A DNA stretch of 39,116 bases. Origin: an uncultured Muribaculaceae bacterium. Lineage in GTDB: Bacteria; Bacteroidota; Bacteroidia; Bacteroidales; Muribaculaceae. The stretch spans positions 1 to 39,116 of the forward strand of contig CATJQX010000131.1 in NCBI GenBank assembly GCA_949742535.1, given 5' to 3'. Made by a program: the position numbers and the translations under genes. Positions within the stretch are counted from its first letter, which is position 1, and each line of letters starts with the position of its first letter. This document shows, in pieces, positions 1 to 8,572 of this stretch. The notes beneath the pieces are model-generated. The model searched no databases and had not been told where the DNA came from. It saw only the letters and a list, made by a program, of their open reading frames with translations.

Positions 1-115
1 ATCCCGAATAGGCAATGGCCACTCAAATCACAAGTCAGGAACCTACATTCAATAACAGATGGCATACTAATTGGCTGGTTTGGATGCCTGAGTAGTTACA
101 GTAATAATACACCGG
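1..115. other. window edge, nothing recognised
   Basis: This short stretch downstream of the flavodoxin gene shows no coding region, hairpin terminator or repeat that I can support. It may hold the flavodoxin 3' UTR. Confidence 0.4.
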
Positions 116-628
116 TCAGGATCTGGCGGCCTCCAATATAAGGGTACACCATCCCGCTATACGGGAGGCTGTAAGTTCAGGATGATTTACTTCGTCAAGC
201 AAAAGCCCTTCCGCCTCCACATCATTTTCGGGTATTGCTGCGGAGTGTTCGAAATGGTATCCCACCACATTATAGGGAGCTATGAATCTGGCGCCTGTTT
301 CCTTAAGCCTGTCATGGATCTCCCCTACCGCAGAGCAGAATGTGTCGCTCATAGTTTCATCTCCACACCCGAAAACCGCTACATCCTTGCCACGGAGGTC
401 GAGCACGGAAAGACCGGCGATGAAATCATACCAGTCTGCCTGAAGCTGACCGTCATTCCATGTACTTGAGCCCAATACCAAAATATCATATGCGCCCGAC
501 GACGAAGGGGCGGTTGAGGCTACATCGTGTATATCTGCCTCTTTTACTCCGAGCACACGGGCGATATCATGAGCTATCTTTTTGGTTGTTCCGGTTGTAG
601 AACCGTAAAATATACCGATTTTCTTCAT
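116..628 (-). CDS. fldA: flavodoxin
   Basis: A 170-residue flavodoxin: a small soluble FMN protein that carries electrons to redox enzymes in the cytoplasm and replaces ferredoxin when iron is short. The N-terminus shows the FMN-phosphate loop GSTTGTTKK (about residues 9-17), and later loops LGSSTWNDGQLQ and FGCGDETMSDTF match the isoalloxazine-contacting segments of long-chain flavodoxins. The length is normal for the family. It begins at an ATG (626-628) and is transcribed away from purH. I see no clear TAnnTTTG promoter upstream on its strand and no obvious terminator before the window edge. Electron donation to the NrdG-type radical enzyme encoded further on is a reasonable inference, not shown by the sequence. 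Confidence 0.95.
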   Translation of the reverse strand: MKKIGIFYGSTTGTTKKIAHDIARVLGVKEADIHDVASTAPSSSGAYDILVLGSSTWNDGQLQADWYDFIAGLSVLDLRGKDVAVFGCGDETMSDTFCSAVGEIHDRLKETGARFIAPYNVVGYHFEHSAAIPENDVEAEGLLLDEVNHPELTASRIAGWCTLILEAARS

Positions 629-754
629 AATATTTATAGTTTATTAGAATAACAGAGTCTGCCACCCGATGGTTCGTGCAAAAAGCGGTTATAGCCGTTT
701 CACATTTTTTAAACTATTTCAATGCGGCAGGCTCCATGATTTAATCGTAAAACC

Positions 755-786
755 GTTGGGGCTCTATTGCATTTTTAGTAACTTTG
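755..786 (+). promoter_or_regulatory. purH promoter, Bacteroidota type
   Basis: The -33 element GTTG (755-758) and the -7 element TAACTTTG (779-786) are separated by 20 bases, matching the Bacteroidota consensus TTTG-N19-21-TAnnTTTG. Transcription should begin near 792-794. That places the TTG at 791 before the transcript and makes the ATG at 824 the start of purH. Confidence 0.75.
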
Positions 787-823
787 CAGCTTGAAAATCT
801 ACCTCGCAAATCATATTTATCAA

Positions 824-2350
824 ATGGCAGATATTAAAGATATTAAAACCGCTCTCGTATCAGTCTTTCATAAAGACGGATTAGACGAAATTCTCAAATT
901 GCTCCATGACAACGGAGTTAAGTTTCTTTCTACAGGAGGTACACGCAGTTTTATTGAAAAATTAGGATACCCCTGCGACGCAGTCGAGGATCTAACCACA
1001 TATCCCTCGATTCTCGGAGGCCGTGTCAAGACGCTGCATCCCAAGGTTTTCGGCGGCATTCTCAACCGCCGCGACAACGAAACAGACCAGAAAGAGACCG
1101 CCCAATACGAGATTCCGTCTATCGATCTGGTAATAGTAGACCTCTATCCTTTTGAGGAGACTGTGGCCTCCGGAGCATCAGAAGAAGATATCATTGAAAA
1201 AATAGATATAGGCGGCATCTCACTTATCCGTGCCGCCGCGAAGAACTTCAACGACGTTGTGATCGTGCCCAGCAAAATGCAGTATGAGCCTCTCCGCCGC
1301 ATCCTCGCTGAAAACGGCGCCAAGACCACACTCGCCGACCGCCGCTGGTTCGCAAAAGAAGCCTTCGCCGTATCGTCGGCATACGACAGCGCAATCTTCA
1401 CATACTTCGACGGCGAAGAGAACCCATCGGCTCTCCGCATCGCCATTGATGGCGAAAAGACCATGCGCTATGGAGAGAATCCCCATCAGAAGGGATATTT
1501 CTTCGGACGCCTGGATCAGCTTTTCGAACAGATCCACGGCAAAGAGATCTCATATAACAATCTGCTTGACATCGACGCCGCCACCACACTCATGGCAGAG
1601 TTCACAGAACCTACGTTCGCCATACTCAAGCACAACAACGCATGCGGCGTAGCTTCACGTCCTACCATACTCGAAGCGTGGAAAGACGCCCTCGCAGGAG
1701 ACCCCGTATCAGCTTTCGGAGGTGTCCTCATCACCAACGGCACAATCGACGGCGCCACTGCCGAAGAGATAAACAAGATCTTCTTCGAGGTAATAATCGC
1801 TCCCGAATATGAGCCGGAAGCACTCGGAATACTCGAGCAGAAGAAAAACCGTATCATACTGCGCCAGAAAGCCAAACTCGAAACCGTGCGCCAGTTCCGC
1901 TCTGTCCTCAACGGCGCTCTCGTGCAGCAACGCGACCTCCATACCGAAACAGCCGAAGACCTTCGCACTGTCACCACAGCCCAGGTAAACGAAGACCGTG
2001 TTGAAGATCTCCTTTTTGCGAACAAACTGGTGAAGCACTGCAAAAGCAATGCCATTGTTCTCGCGAAAAATAAACAACTCTGTGCTGCCGGCGTAGGTCA
2101 GACCTCACGTGTAGACGCACTCCGTCAGGCAATCGAGAAAGCCCATACATTCAACTTTGATCTCAACGGGGCTGTAATGGCATCAGACGCCTTCTTCCCC
2201 TTCGCCGATTGTGTTGAAATAGCCCACAACGCCGGCATTGACGCGGTGATACAGCCCGGCGGCTCTATCCGCGACAATGACTCCATCAAATATTGCGACG
2301 AAAACGGTGTGGCTATGGTCATGACCGGCTTCCGTCACTTCAAACACTAA
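824..2350 (+). CDS. purH: bifunctional AICAR formyltransferase / IMP cyclohydrolase
   Basis: PurH catalyses the last two steps of de novo purine synthesis: formylation of AICAR by 10-formyl-THF, then ring closure to IMP. The N-terminal MGS-like cyclohydrolase domain (about residues 1-140) carries LLSTGGT-type and GGRVKTLHPKVFGGIL signatures. The C-terminal transformylase domain includes MRYGENPHQ, LKHNNACG and DPVSAFGG. The predicted 508 residues agree with Bacteroidota homologues. I chose the ATG at 824 because the promoter at 755-786 puts the transcript start next to the upstream TTG at 791. The product IMP is the substrate of GuaB, encoded at 29649. mreB follows after 84 bases, so read-through into the mre operon is possible. 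Confidence 0.97.
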   Translation: MADIKDIKTALVSVFHKDGLDEILKLLHDNGVKFLSTGGTRSFIEKLGYPCDAVEDLTTYPSILGGRVKTLHPKVFGGILNRRDNETDQKETAQYEIPSIDLVIVDLYPFEETVASGASEEDIIEKIDIGGISLIRAAAKNFNDVVIVPSKMQYEPLRRILAENGAKTTLADRRWFAKEAFAVSSAYDSAIFTYFDGEENPSALRIAIDGEKTMRYGENPHQKGYFFGRLDQLFEQIHGKEISYNNLLDIDAATTLMAEFTEPTFAILKHNNACGVASRPTILEAWKDALAGDPVSAFGGVLITNGTIDGATAEEINKIFFEVIIAPEYEPEALGILEQKKNRIILRQKAKLETVRQFRSVLNGALVQQRDLHTETAEDLRTVTTAQVNEDRVEDLLFANKLVKHCKSNAIVLAKNKQLCAAGVGQTSRVDALRQAIEKAHTFNFDLNGAVMASDAFFPFADCVEIAHNAGIDAVIQPGGSIRDNDSIKYCDENGVAMVMTGFRHFKH

Positions 2351-2434
2351 CAACGGAGACATAGCAACCGGGATAACCGGAGTATGCACTTGGCATTTCT
2401 CCGGTATGTCCCATCATAAAACCAGACAACAGAC

Positions 2435-3451
2435 ATGAGATTATTCTCACTAACAAAAGAAATAGCTATTGACCTCGGCACAGCAAACACCGTCATCATC
2501 CACAATGACAAGATTGTAATTGACGAGCCGTCGATCGTAGCCCTTGACCGCAACGACAAGCTCATCGCCGTCGGCAAGGAAGCACAGCTGATGCAAGGAC
2601 GCGAGCCTGCGGGAATACGCACCGTGCGCCCCCTGCGTAAAGGCGTGATCGCAGACTTCAACGCAGCCGAGCTTATGATCCGCGGCCTCATCAAAAAGGC
2701 AAGCTCGAAAAGCAACTGGTTCTCCCCATCCCTGCGCATGGTGGTCGGCATCCCGTCGGGATCGACCGAAGTAGAGATCAGGGCCGTGCGCGACTCATCG
2801 GAACATGCCGGCGGCCGCGACGTCTACATGATCTACGAGCCTATGGCCGCCGCACTCGGCATCGGTCTTGATGTAGAGGCTCCCGAAGGAAACATGATCG
2901 TGGACATAGGCGGCGGAACCACCGAGATCGCAGTCATATCCCTGGGAGGCATCGTCAGCAACCGAAGCATACAGATCGCAGGCGACGACCTTACGGAAGA
3001 TATACAGGGACACATGCGCCGCGCCCACAACGTGCGTGTCGGCGAGCGCACAGCCGAACTGATCAAGATGAATGTCGGATCAGCGCTTACCGAACTGGAA
3101 AATCCGCCGGAGGACTTTGTCGTGCATGGTCCCAACCAGATGACAGCCCTCCCGATGGAAATTCCGGTCTCCTATCAGGAAATATCCCACTGTATAGAGA
3201 AATCCGTGACGAAAATCGAGACCGCCGTGCTCAGCGCCCTCGAGCAGACACCGCCAGAACTCTATGCCGATATAGTGCGCAACGGCATATGGCTCGCGGG
3301 CGGCGGCGCAATGCTGCGTGGTCTTGACAAACGCCTTACCGACAAGATCGGTATCCAGTTCCACGTGGCCGAGGATCCGCTCTTGTGTGTGGCCAAAGGC
3401 ACCGGGGTGGCGCTCAAGAACATCGAAAATTTCTCGTTCCTCATTCGATAA
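2435..3451 (+). CDS. mreB: rod shape-determining protein MreB
   Basis: A bacterial actin of 338 residues that polymerises on the inner face of the membrane and guides lateral wall synthesis. Actin-fold nucleotide motifs are visible: DLGTANT near residue 11 (phosphate 1), DIGGGTTEIAV (phosphate 2) and LAGGGAMLRGL (adenosine). The length is standard. It opens the conserved order mreB-mreC-mreD-mrdA-rodA. Upstream, a weak 7-bp hairpin (2376-2382 with 2399-2405) lies between purH and mreB with no T-run, so I do not call it a terminator. Downstream, a much stronger hairpin separates it from mreC. Confidence 0.98.
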   Translation: MRLFSLTKEIAIDLGTANTVIIHNDKIVIDEPSIVALDRNDKLIAVGKEAQLMQGREPAGIRTVRPLRKGVIADFNAAELMIRGLIKKASSKSNWFSPSLRMVVGIPSGSTEVEIRAVRDSSEHAGGRDVYMIYEPMAAALGIGLDVEAPEGNMIVDIGGGTTEIAVISLGGIVSNRSIQIAGDDLTEDIQGHMRRAHNVRVGERTAELIKMNVGSALTELENPPEDFVVHGPNQMTALPMEIPVSYQEISHCIEKSVTKIETAVLSALEQTPPELYADIVRNGIWLAGGGAMLRGLDKRLTDKIGIQFHVAEDPLLCVAKGTGVALKNIENFSFLIR

Positions 3452-3463
3452 TTTTTATTTATG

Positions 3464-3502
3464 CTTATCAAGGCTTTTCCTCAACAGGAAAGCCTTGATA
3501 AG
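3464..3502 (+). other. strong intercistronic hairpin between mreB and mreC
   Basis: The 17-base arm starting at 3464 pairs with the 16-base arm ending at 3502 (core CTTATCAAGGCTTT / AAAGCCTTGATAAG) with one bulged T and a 6-base loop. No clean T-run follows. It could be a partial terminator, or an RNA-stability element that sets a high MreB to MreC ratio. Confidence 0.7.
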
Positions 3503-3532
3503 TTGCATTTGCAACCAAGAGTCTACGGATAA

Positions 3533-4405
3533 GTGCGCAACCTGCTAAATTTCTTTATTCGCTACAGCGCGTGGTTTGTATTCATATTTTATGTGGTGCT
3601 GAGCTGCTGGCTTTTGTTCAAGAAAAACCCGTATCAGCATCACGTATACCTCACATCTGCAAACGCAGTGGCATCCGGCATATATGATGTGACAAGCAAC
3701 ATCACATCATACATCGGACTGCATGATATAAACGAAGACCTGCAGCGCCGCAACGCCGCTCTTGAGGCGGAGGTTATAATGTTGCGCCAACAGACACGGC
3801 GTCTGAATCAGGCGATATTGCAGGATTCGATGCGGCGTCTCGACTCCATAGGACGGTATGAATTCGTCATCGCCTCGGTGATAAACAACAGTGTGATCAG
3901 ACCATACAACTACATCACCATTGACAAAGGATCTGCCGACGGCATCGGTCCGGAAATGGGCGTGATGGACCAGAACGGAGTTGTAGGGGTGACAAATGTA
4001 GTGGCAAGCCATCATGCGCGTATTATATCCCTCCTGAACCCTAACTTCCGTCTGTCATGCAAGCTACGTGGAAACGACGCTTTTGGATCTCTCGTATGGG
4101 ACGGCGAATCTCCTTCCGAGGCATTACTGGAGGAGCTTCCCAAACAGGTAAAATACCACAAAGGGGATACCATCATAACCTCCGGTTACTCGGCTATGTT
4201 CCCTGAAGGGATTCCCGTAGGCACTGTGATCGGATCTACAAGAGGCGAAGACGACAATTTCCATACGCTGCGCATAAAACTGCTGACCGATTTCACCACA
4301 TTGTCTACTGTCAAAGTAATATCAAACAGAGATATTGTGGAAATCAAGGAGGTAGAAGCTGACCAGCCCCGTGCTGCCGCCGGTGAAAATCCGTCAGGTG
4401 TCTGA
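3533..4405 (+). CDS. mreC: rod shape-determining protein MreC
   Basis: MreC (290 residues) is a single-pass membrane protein whose periplasmic part activates PBP2 in the elongasome. The sequence shows a hydrophobic segment near residues 12-29, a coiled-coil-like stretch around residues 60-100 with EDLQRRNAALEAEVIMLRQQ, and the beta-rich MreC domain with ITIDKGSADGI, GVMDQNGVVGV and TSGYSAMFPEGIPVG. The start is GTG at 3533; the residues just after it (RNLLNFFIRYSAWF) match how Bacteroidota MreC proteins begin, and no ATG serves better. It lies 81 bases after mreB, across a strong hairpin. Confidence 0.95.
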   Translation: MRNLLNFFIRYSAWFVFIFYVVLSCWLLFKKNPYQHHVYLTSANAVASGIYDVTSNITSYIGLHDINEDLQRRNAALEAEVIMLRQQTRRLNQAILQDSMRRLDSIGRYEFVIASVINNSVIRPYNYITIDKGSADGIGPEMGVMDQNGVVGVTNVVASHHARIISLLNPNFRLSCKLRGNDAFGSLVWDGESPSEALLEELPKQVKYHKGDTIITSGYSAMFPEGIPVGTVIGSTRGEDDNFHTLRIKLLTDFTTLSTVKVISNRDIVEIKEVEADQPRAAAGENPSGV

Positions 4406-4453
4406 CAGCAAGAGGCTTATTATTCATAAATTCAGTTCCGGAGCATTGCCGAT

Positions 4454-4963
4454 ATGGCGAAAGAAATTATAAAATTCACATTGATGTTCATTGCGCTCAC
4501 GCTTTGCCAGGTTGTGGTTTTCAACCACATATGCCTGTTCAGCGTGGCGATACCTCTGGTTTTCATCTACTTTATCGTAAAACTCCCCGTGACACTCGGC
4601 GTAAGCTGGGTCATGACTCTCTCGTTTCTTCTGGGACTTACCGTCGACATAATGTCGAACACCCAGGGCATGAACTCACTTGCCTGCACCATTCTTGCTG
4701 TGACACGTCTGCCTGTACTTCACCTCTACATGCCACGACAGGATACGCTTTCCAATCCTGAACCATCGATCCGCACTCTCGGGCCGGCGATATTCATGAA
4801 ATACGCCATAACCCTGACTGCCATATACTGCACACTATTCTTTATCATAGAGGCATTCGCTTTTTTCAATCCTGTGCATATGATGCTGAAAATAGCAAGC
4901 TCGACATTGCTTACATTCATTGTCATCATGGCCATCGACGGCTTTGCGACATCAGGAAAATAA
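4454..4963 (+). CDS. mreD: rod shape-determining protein MreD
   Basis: A 169-residue integral membrane protein with about five hydrophobic segments and little extramembrane sequence, lying between mreC and mrdA, as expected for MreD of the elongasome. Sequence conservation in MreD is low, so the call rests mainly on position, size and topology. The segment LGLTVDIMSNTQGMNSLAC resembles the conserved G-x-x-x-D-x-x-S-x-x-x-G-x-x-A loop of the family. ATG start at 4454. Confidence 0.88.
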   Translation: MAKEIIKFTLMFIALTLCQVVVFNHICLFSVAIPLVFIYFIVKLPVTLGVSWVMTLSFLLGLTVDIMSNTQGMNSLACTILAVTRLPVLHLYMPRQDTLSNPEPSIRTLGPAIFMKYAITLTAIYCTLFFIIEAFAFFNPVHMMLKIASSTLLTFIVIMAIDGFATSGK

Positions 4964-5000
4964 CCTCTCATCCAACCACCTCATCCTCCAACCTCGGTAT

Positions 5001-5046
5001 AATAACGTCATGGCACAGAGACCCTGGCAGGATCTCCGACGTTATT
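5001..5046 (+). other. nested inverted repeat between mreD and mrdA
   Basis: AATAACGTC (5001-5009) pairs exactly with GACGTTATT (5038-5046). A small GAGA/TCTC stem can form inside the 28-base loop. No T-run follows, so it is unlikely to be a simple terminator. The second arm ends 17 bases before the PBP2 start codon and could affect its translation. Confidence 0.5.
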
Positions 5047-5062
5047 CCGCCTGAATATACAT

Positions 5063-6916
5063 ATGAGAAAAGATTATAAGCTCGAAAAGCGTAAATATAT
5101 TATCGGTGGCTTTATTGTAGTCATCGCCATCATATATACCCTGCGTCTGTTCGCACTCCAGATACAGGATGACAAATATAAGGACTATGCCGACAACAAC
5201 GCGTTTCTGCGAAAAACGGTATACCCTTCGCGAGGACTTATATACGACCGCAACGACTCACTTGTCGTCTACAACCAGCCGGCATACGACGTGATGATGA
5301 TACCGCGCGACGTGCACGATTTCGACACACTCGATTTCTGCCGCACTCTCGCCATAACTCCTGATGAATTCCGGGCACGTATAAAGGCGATGAAGGATTC
5401 GCGCAACTATAGTTCATACACTCCGCAGACTCTGATCACTCACCTGTCTGCCAAAGACTACGGCAAACTGCAGGAGAAACTTTACCGTTACCCCGGATTT
5501 TTCATTCAGAAACGTATTCTGCGCGAATATGCGTATGACGCGGCAGGAAATGTACTCGGAAATATCCGCGAGGTATCCGAGGCAGATATAGAGAATGACA
5601 GCTACTATCAGCCGGGCGACTACTGCGGTGACCTCGGTATAGAAAAAAGTTACGACAAGCATCTGCGTGGCGTAAAGGGTAAGGAGATATTGATACGTGA
5701 CGCCCGCGGGCGCATCCGCGGACGTTTTGAAAACGGTGCGCGCGATATCGCGCCGATTTCAGGCAGGGATCTCAAGCTCAGCCTCGACATCAAGCTCCAG
5801 GAATATGCCGAAAGCCTTATGGTGAACAAGATCGGAGCCGTAGTGGCCATAGAACCATCGACGGGAGAGATCCTCGCGCTTGTATCGAGCCCCACGTATT
5901 CCCCACGCTCCCTGGTTGGGCGCGAGCGAGGAAAACATTACCGCGAGCTTGTAAACGACAAATACAAGCCCCTGTTCGACCGTGCGCTCATGGGCGCCTA
6001 TCCTCCCGGCTCCACTTTCAAGCCGTCGCAAGGCCTTATTTTCCTTCAGGAGAATATCGTGACGCTGCAGACGCCATATCCCTGCTATCACGGATACATA
6101 AACGGTGGTCTGAAAGTTGGCTGTCACAGCCACGGATCACCGATACAGCTAAAACCGGCTTTACAGACATCGTGCAACGCCTATTTCTGCTGGGGCTTCA
6201 AGGCAATGATAGACAAACGCTCCAAATACGGTTCGTCGGCCAAGGCATTCGAAGTATGGAAAAACCATCTGGTTTCCATGGGATATGGCTACAAGCTCGG
6301 TGTAGATCTCCCTTCCGAGGGACGCGGCTTCATCCCCAACTCCAAATTCTACAACAAATGGTATGGGGATGGCAGATGGAGCGCCAACACGATCATCTCA
6401 GTATCCATCGGACAGGGAGAGATACTCGCGACTCCCATACAGATAGCGAATCTGTGCGCCACCATCGCCAACCGCGGATGGTTCATTACCCCTCATGTGG
6501 TGAAAGAAATCAAGGATACTGTCATCGACAGCCAGTACACTACACAAAGGCATCCCACAATCGACCAGCATCATTTCGAAGATATCGCGGAAGGTATGCG
6601 CATGGCTGTGACAGGAGGTACCTGCCGTCTGGCAAACCTCGCCGACATAGAAGTATGCGGCAAGACCGGTACGGCACAGAATCCCCATGGCAAAGACCAC
6701 TCGGCATTTATCGGTTTCGCACCATACCACGATCCCAAGATAGCCGTCTGCGTATATGTGGAGAACGCCGGCTTCGGAGCCACATTCGGTGTCCCGATCG
6801 GGTCGCTTGTCATAGAGAAATATCTCACAGGCCGGATCTCACCGTCAAGAAAATACCTCGAGGAACGGATGCTCACTTCAAACACCATAATCTACAGCGG
6901 TGTGAAAAAACACTGA
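5063..6916 (+). CDS. mrdA: penicillin-binding protein 2 (elongasome transpeptidase)
   Basis: A class B PBP of 617 residues that cross-links peptidoglycan during lateral wall growth, working with RodA. There is one membrane anchor near residues 13-33, then the dimerisation/pedestal domain with YPSRGLIYDRNDSLV, then the transpeptidase domain. The three active-site motifs are complete: STFK with catalytic Ser317, SCN at about 370-372, and KTGT starting at Lys534. Length and order are typical of PBP2. It is followed at 31 bases by rodA, its partner glycosyltransferase. Confidence 0.97.
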   Translation: MRKDYKLEKRKYIIGGFIVVIAIIYTLRLFALQIQDDKYKDYADNNAFLRKTVYPSRGLIYDRNDSLVVYNQPAYDVMMIPRDVHDFDTLDFCRTLAITPDEFRARIKAMKDSRNYSSYTPQTLITHLSAKDYGKLQEKLYRYPGFFIQKRILREYAYDAAGNVLGNIREVSEADIENDSYYQPGDYCGDLGIEKSYDKHLRGVKGKEILIRDARGRIRGRFENGARDIAPISGRDLKLSLDIKLQEYAESLMVNKIGAVVAIEPSTGEILALVSSPTYSPRSLVGRERGKHYRELVNDKYKPLFDRALMGAYPPGSTFKPSQGLIFLQENIVTLQTPYPCYHGYINGGLKVGCHSHGSPIQLKPALQTSCNAYFCWGFKAMIDKRSKYGSSAKAFEVWKNHLVSMGYGYKLGVDLPSEGRGFIPNSKFYNKWYGDGRWSANTIISVSIGQGEILATPIQIANLCATIANRGWFITPHVVKEIKDTVIDSQYTTQRHPTIDQHHFEDIAEGMRMAVTGGTCRLANLADIEVCGKTGTAQNPHGKDHSAFIGFAPYHDPKIAVCVYVENAGFGATFGVPIGSLVIEKYLTGRISPSRKYLEERMLTSNTIIYSGVKKH

Positions 6917-6947
6917 CATACATTGTAATCCTACATCAGAAACAACA

Positions 6948-8453
6948 ATGACAAGAAGGACCACATATCCCACCATAGGACGTCCGTTGAGGAAGCGCTC
7001 CAACGAGGGTGATTCCATCTTCAAAAATGTAGACTGGTTCACCGTCATCCTATATCTGCTTTTAGTAGTAGCTGGGGTATTTTCCATATACGCGGCAAGC
7101 TATGATTACGATCATGCCAGCATATTCTCATTCGATGAATTCTCAGGCAAGCAGATCAGATGGATCGGTCTGTCGCTGCTTCTCGGCCTCGTGCTTCTGA
7201 TCGTAGATGCCCGAATGTATGAGACATACGCATATCCCATATTTCTGGCGCTATTATGCCTGCTCGTAGTGACGATTTTCATAGCACCAGATATAAAGGG
7301 ATCGCGTTCATGGCTTGTATTCGGGTCTATGAGCCTGCAACCTGCCGAGTTTGCGAAATTCGCGACCGCGCTCGCACTCGCAAAACTGTTCAGCGGCTAT
7401 AATTTCAATCTTAACGCATCGCCACGCAACTACCTGAAAGCGCTTCTGATAATATTAACCCCCATCATACTCATTCTGGCACAGAAGGAAACGGGATCGG
7501 CTCTGGTATATCTGTCGCTCTTCTTTGTATTATACCGGGAAGGGATGAGCGGACTGGTGCTGTTCGCTGCGCTTTTCGCAGTGGTGGTCTTCGTGGTAGC
7601 GATCAAATATTCAGAGACAATGATTCTCGGAATACCCTCGGGACAGTTTTTCATTTTCTGTATGATCATGGCGCTCGCTGTGGGAATGCTCGCTGTGTAT
7701 GTGCGCAGATTTGAAGTAGCCAGAAATGTGCTGCTGTGGTTTGTCGGCACAGCCGTGGCGGAATGGGTTCTTACATTATGGAACCTTGAGTTTTCGGGAT
7801 ATACATATTTTCTGTCGGTGATAGGAATAGCTATGGTTTACTGCCTGTTCGAGATGCTGCGTCTGAAAGCGCGCAAACTTATCATAACGGTAATCACAGT
7901 GATCCTGTCTGTTGGTTTCCTTATGTCGGTAGACATGGTTTTCAGCCATATGATGCCCCATCAGCAGAAACGTATAAAAGTGGCGCTGAACATGGTGGAG
8001 GATCCTCGCGGAGACGGCTACAACGTGAACCAGTCTAAAATAGCCATCGGCTCTGGAGGTGTTACCGGCAAAGGCTTCCTGAAAGGTACACAGACAAAAC
8101 TGAAGTATGTGCCGGAACAGCATACCGACTTCATATTCTGCACCATCGGGGAAGAGGAAGGTTTTGTCGGGACCAGCATTGTGGTGCTCCTCTTCCTTAC
8201 CCTCATCCTCCGGGTAATATCAATTGCAGAACGCCAGCCCACAACTTTCGTAAGAGTATATGCCTATTGCGTCGCATCATATCTGATATTCCACTTCTGC
8301 ATCAACATAGGGATGGTGATAGGTATATGTCCCGTAATCGGCATACCGCTCCCCTTCTTCAGCTACGGGGGGTCGTCGTTGTGGGGATTCACCTTCCTGC
8401 TGTTTATCCTTCTTCGTCTGGATGCATCGCGCCGCACGCGTATGACACAATAA
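6948..8453 (+). CDS. rodA: peptidoglycan glycosyltransferase RodA
   Basis: A SEDS-family polymerase that makes glycan strands from lipid II in the inner membrane. The sequence has about ten hydrophobic segments, the early motif GSRSWLVFGSMSLQPAEFAK, and the catalytic extracytoplasmic region EDPRGDGYNVNQSKIAIGSG (its DPRG aspartate is residue 352) followed by GTQTKLKYVPEQHTDFIF. The end, IGIPLPFFSYGGSS, is the usual SEDS signature. At 501 residues it is longer than the roughly 370 of E. coli RodA. The extra length lies between about residues 200 and 330 and seems to be membrane-rich, a trait I believe is shared by Bacteroidota relatives. Confidence 0.96.
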   Translation: MTRRTTYPTIGRPLRKRSNEGDSIFKNVDWFTVILYLLLVVAGVFSIYAASYDYDHASIFSFDEFSGKQIRWIGLSLLLGLVLLIVDARMYETYAYPIFLALLCLLVVTIFIAPDIKGSRSWLVFGSMSLQPAEFAKFATALALAKLFSGYNFNLNASPRNYLKALLIILTPIILILAQKETGSALVYLSLFFVLYREGMSGLVLFAALFAVVVFVVAIKYSETMILGIPSGQFFIFCMIMALAVGMLAVYVRRFEVARNVLLWFVGTAVAEWVLTLWNLEFSGYTYFLSVIGIAMVYCLFEMLRLKARKLIITVITVILSVGFLMSVDMVFSHMMPHQQKRIKVALNMVEDPRGDGYNVNQSKIAIGSGGVTGKGFLKGTQTKLKYVPEQHTDFIFCTIGEEEGFVGTSIVVLLFLTLILRVISIAERQPTTFVRVYAYCVASYLIFHFCINIGMVIGICPVIGIPLPFFSYGGSSLWGFTFLLFILLRLDASRRTRMTQ

Positions 8454-8529
8454 CACAGTAATTTTGGCGATATAACCGCACCCACAGCATATTTTTTTGA
8501 ATTTGATAGTATTTGTTAGGAAAATTTCG

Positions 8530-8537
8530 TAGCTTTG
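8530..8537 (+). promoter_or_regulatory. -7 element for the Crp/Fnr gene
   Basis: TAGCTTTG matches the Bacteroidota -7 consensus TAnnTTTG. Two TTTG copies lie upstream (8502-8505 and 8512-8515), but their spacings of 24 and 14 bases miss the usual 19-21. A transcript start near 8544 would leave a leader of about 30 bases. Confidence 0.5.
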
Positions 8538-8572
8538 TGTTGTAAAACATACACACTAAGCTATGTTATAAA

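Noticed and set aside
791-823. TTG start for purH, adding 11 residues
   Set aside because: The predicted transcript start falls at about 793, so this codon would not be in the mRNA; family N-termini also begin at the later ATG.
1516-2055. 179-residue minus-strand frame within purH
   Set aside because: Ser/Arg/Val-rich antisense shadow of a complete housekeeping gene.
2376-2405. Hairpin between purH and mreB as a terminator
   Set aside because: Only 7 bp with a 16-base loop and no T-run; not strong enough to call.
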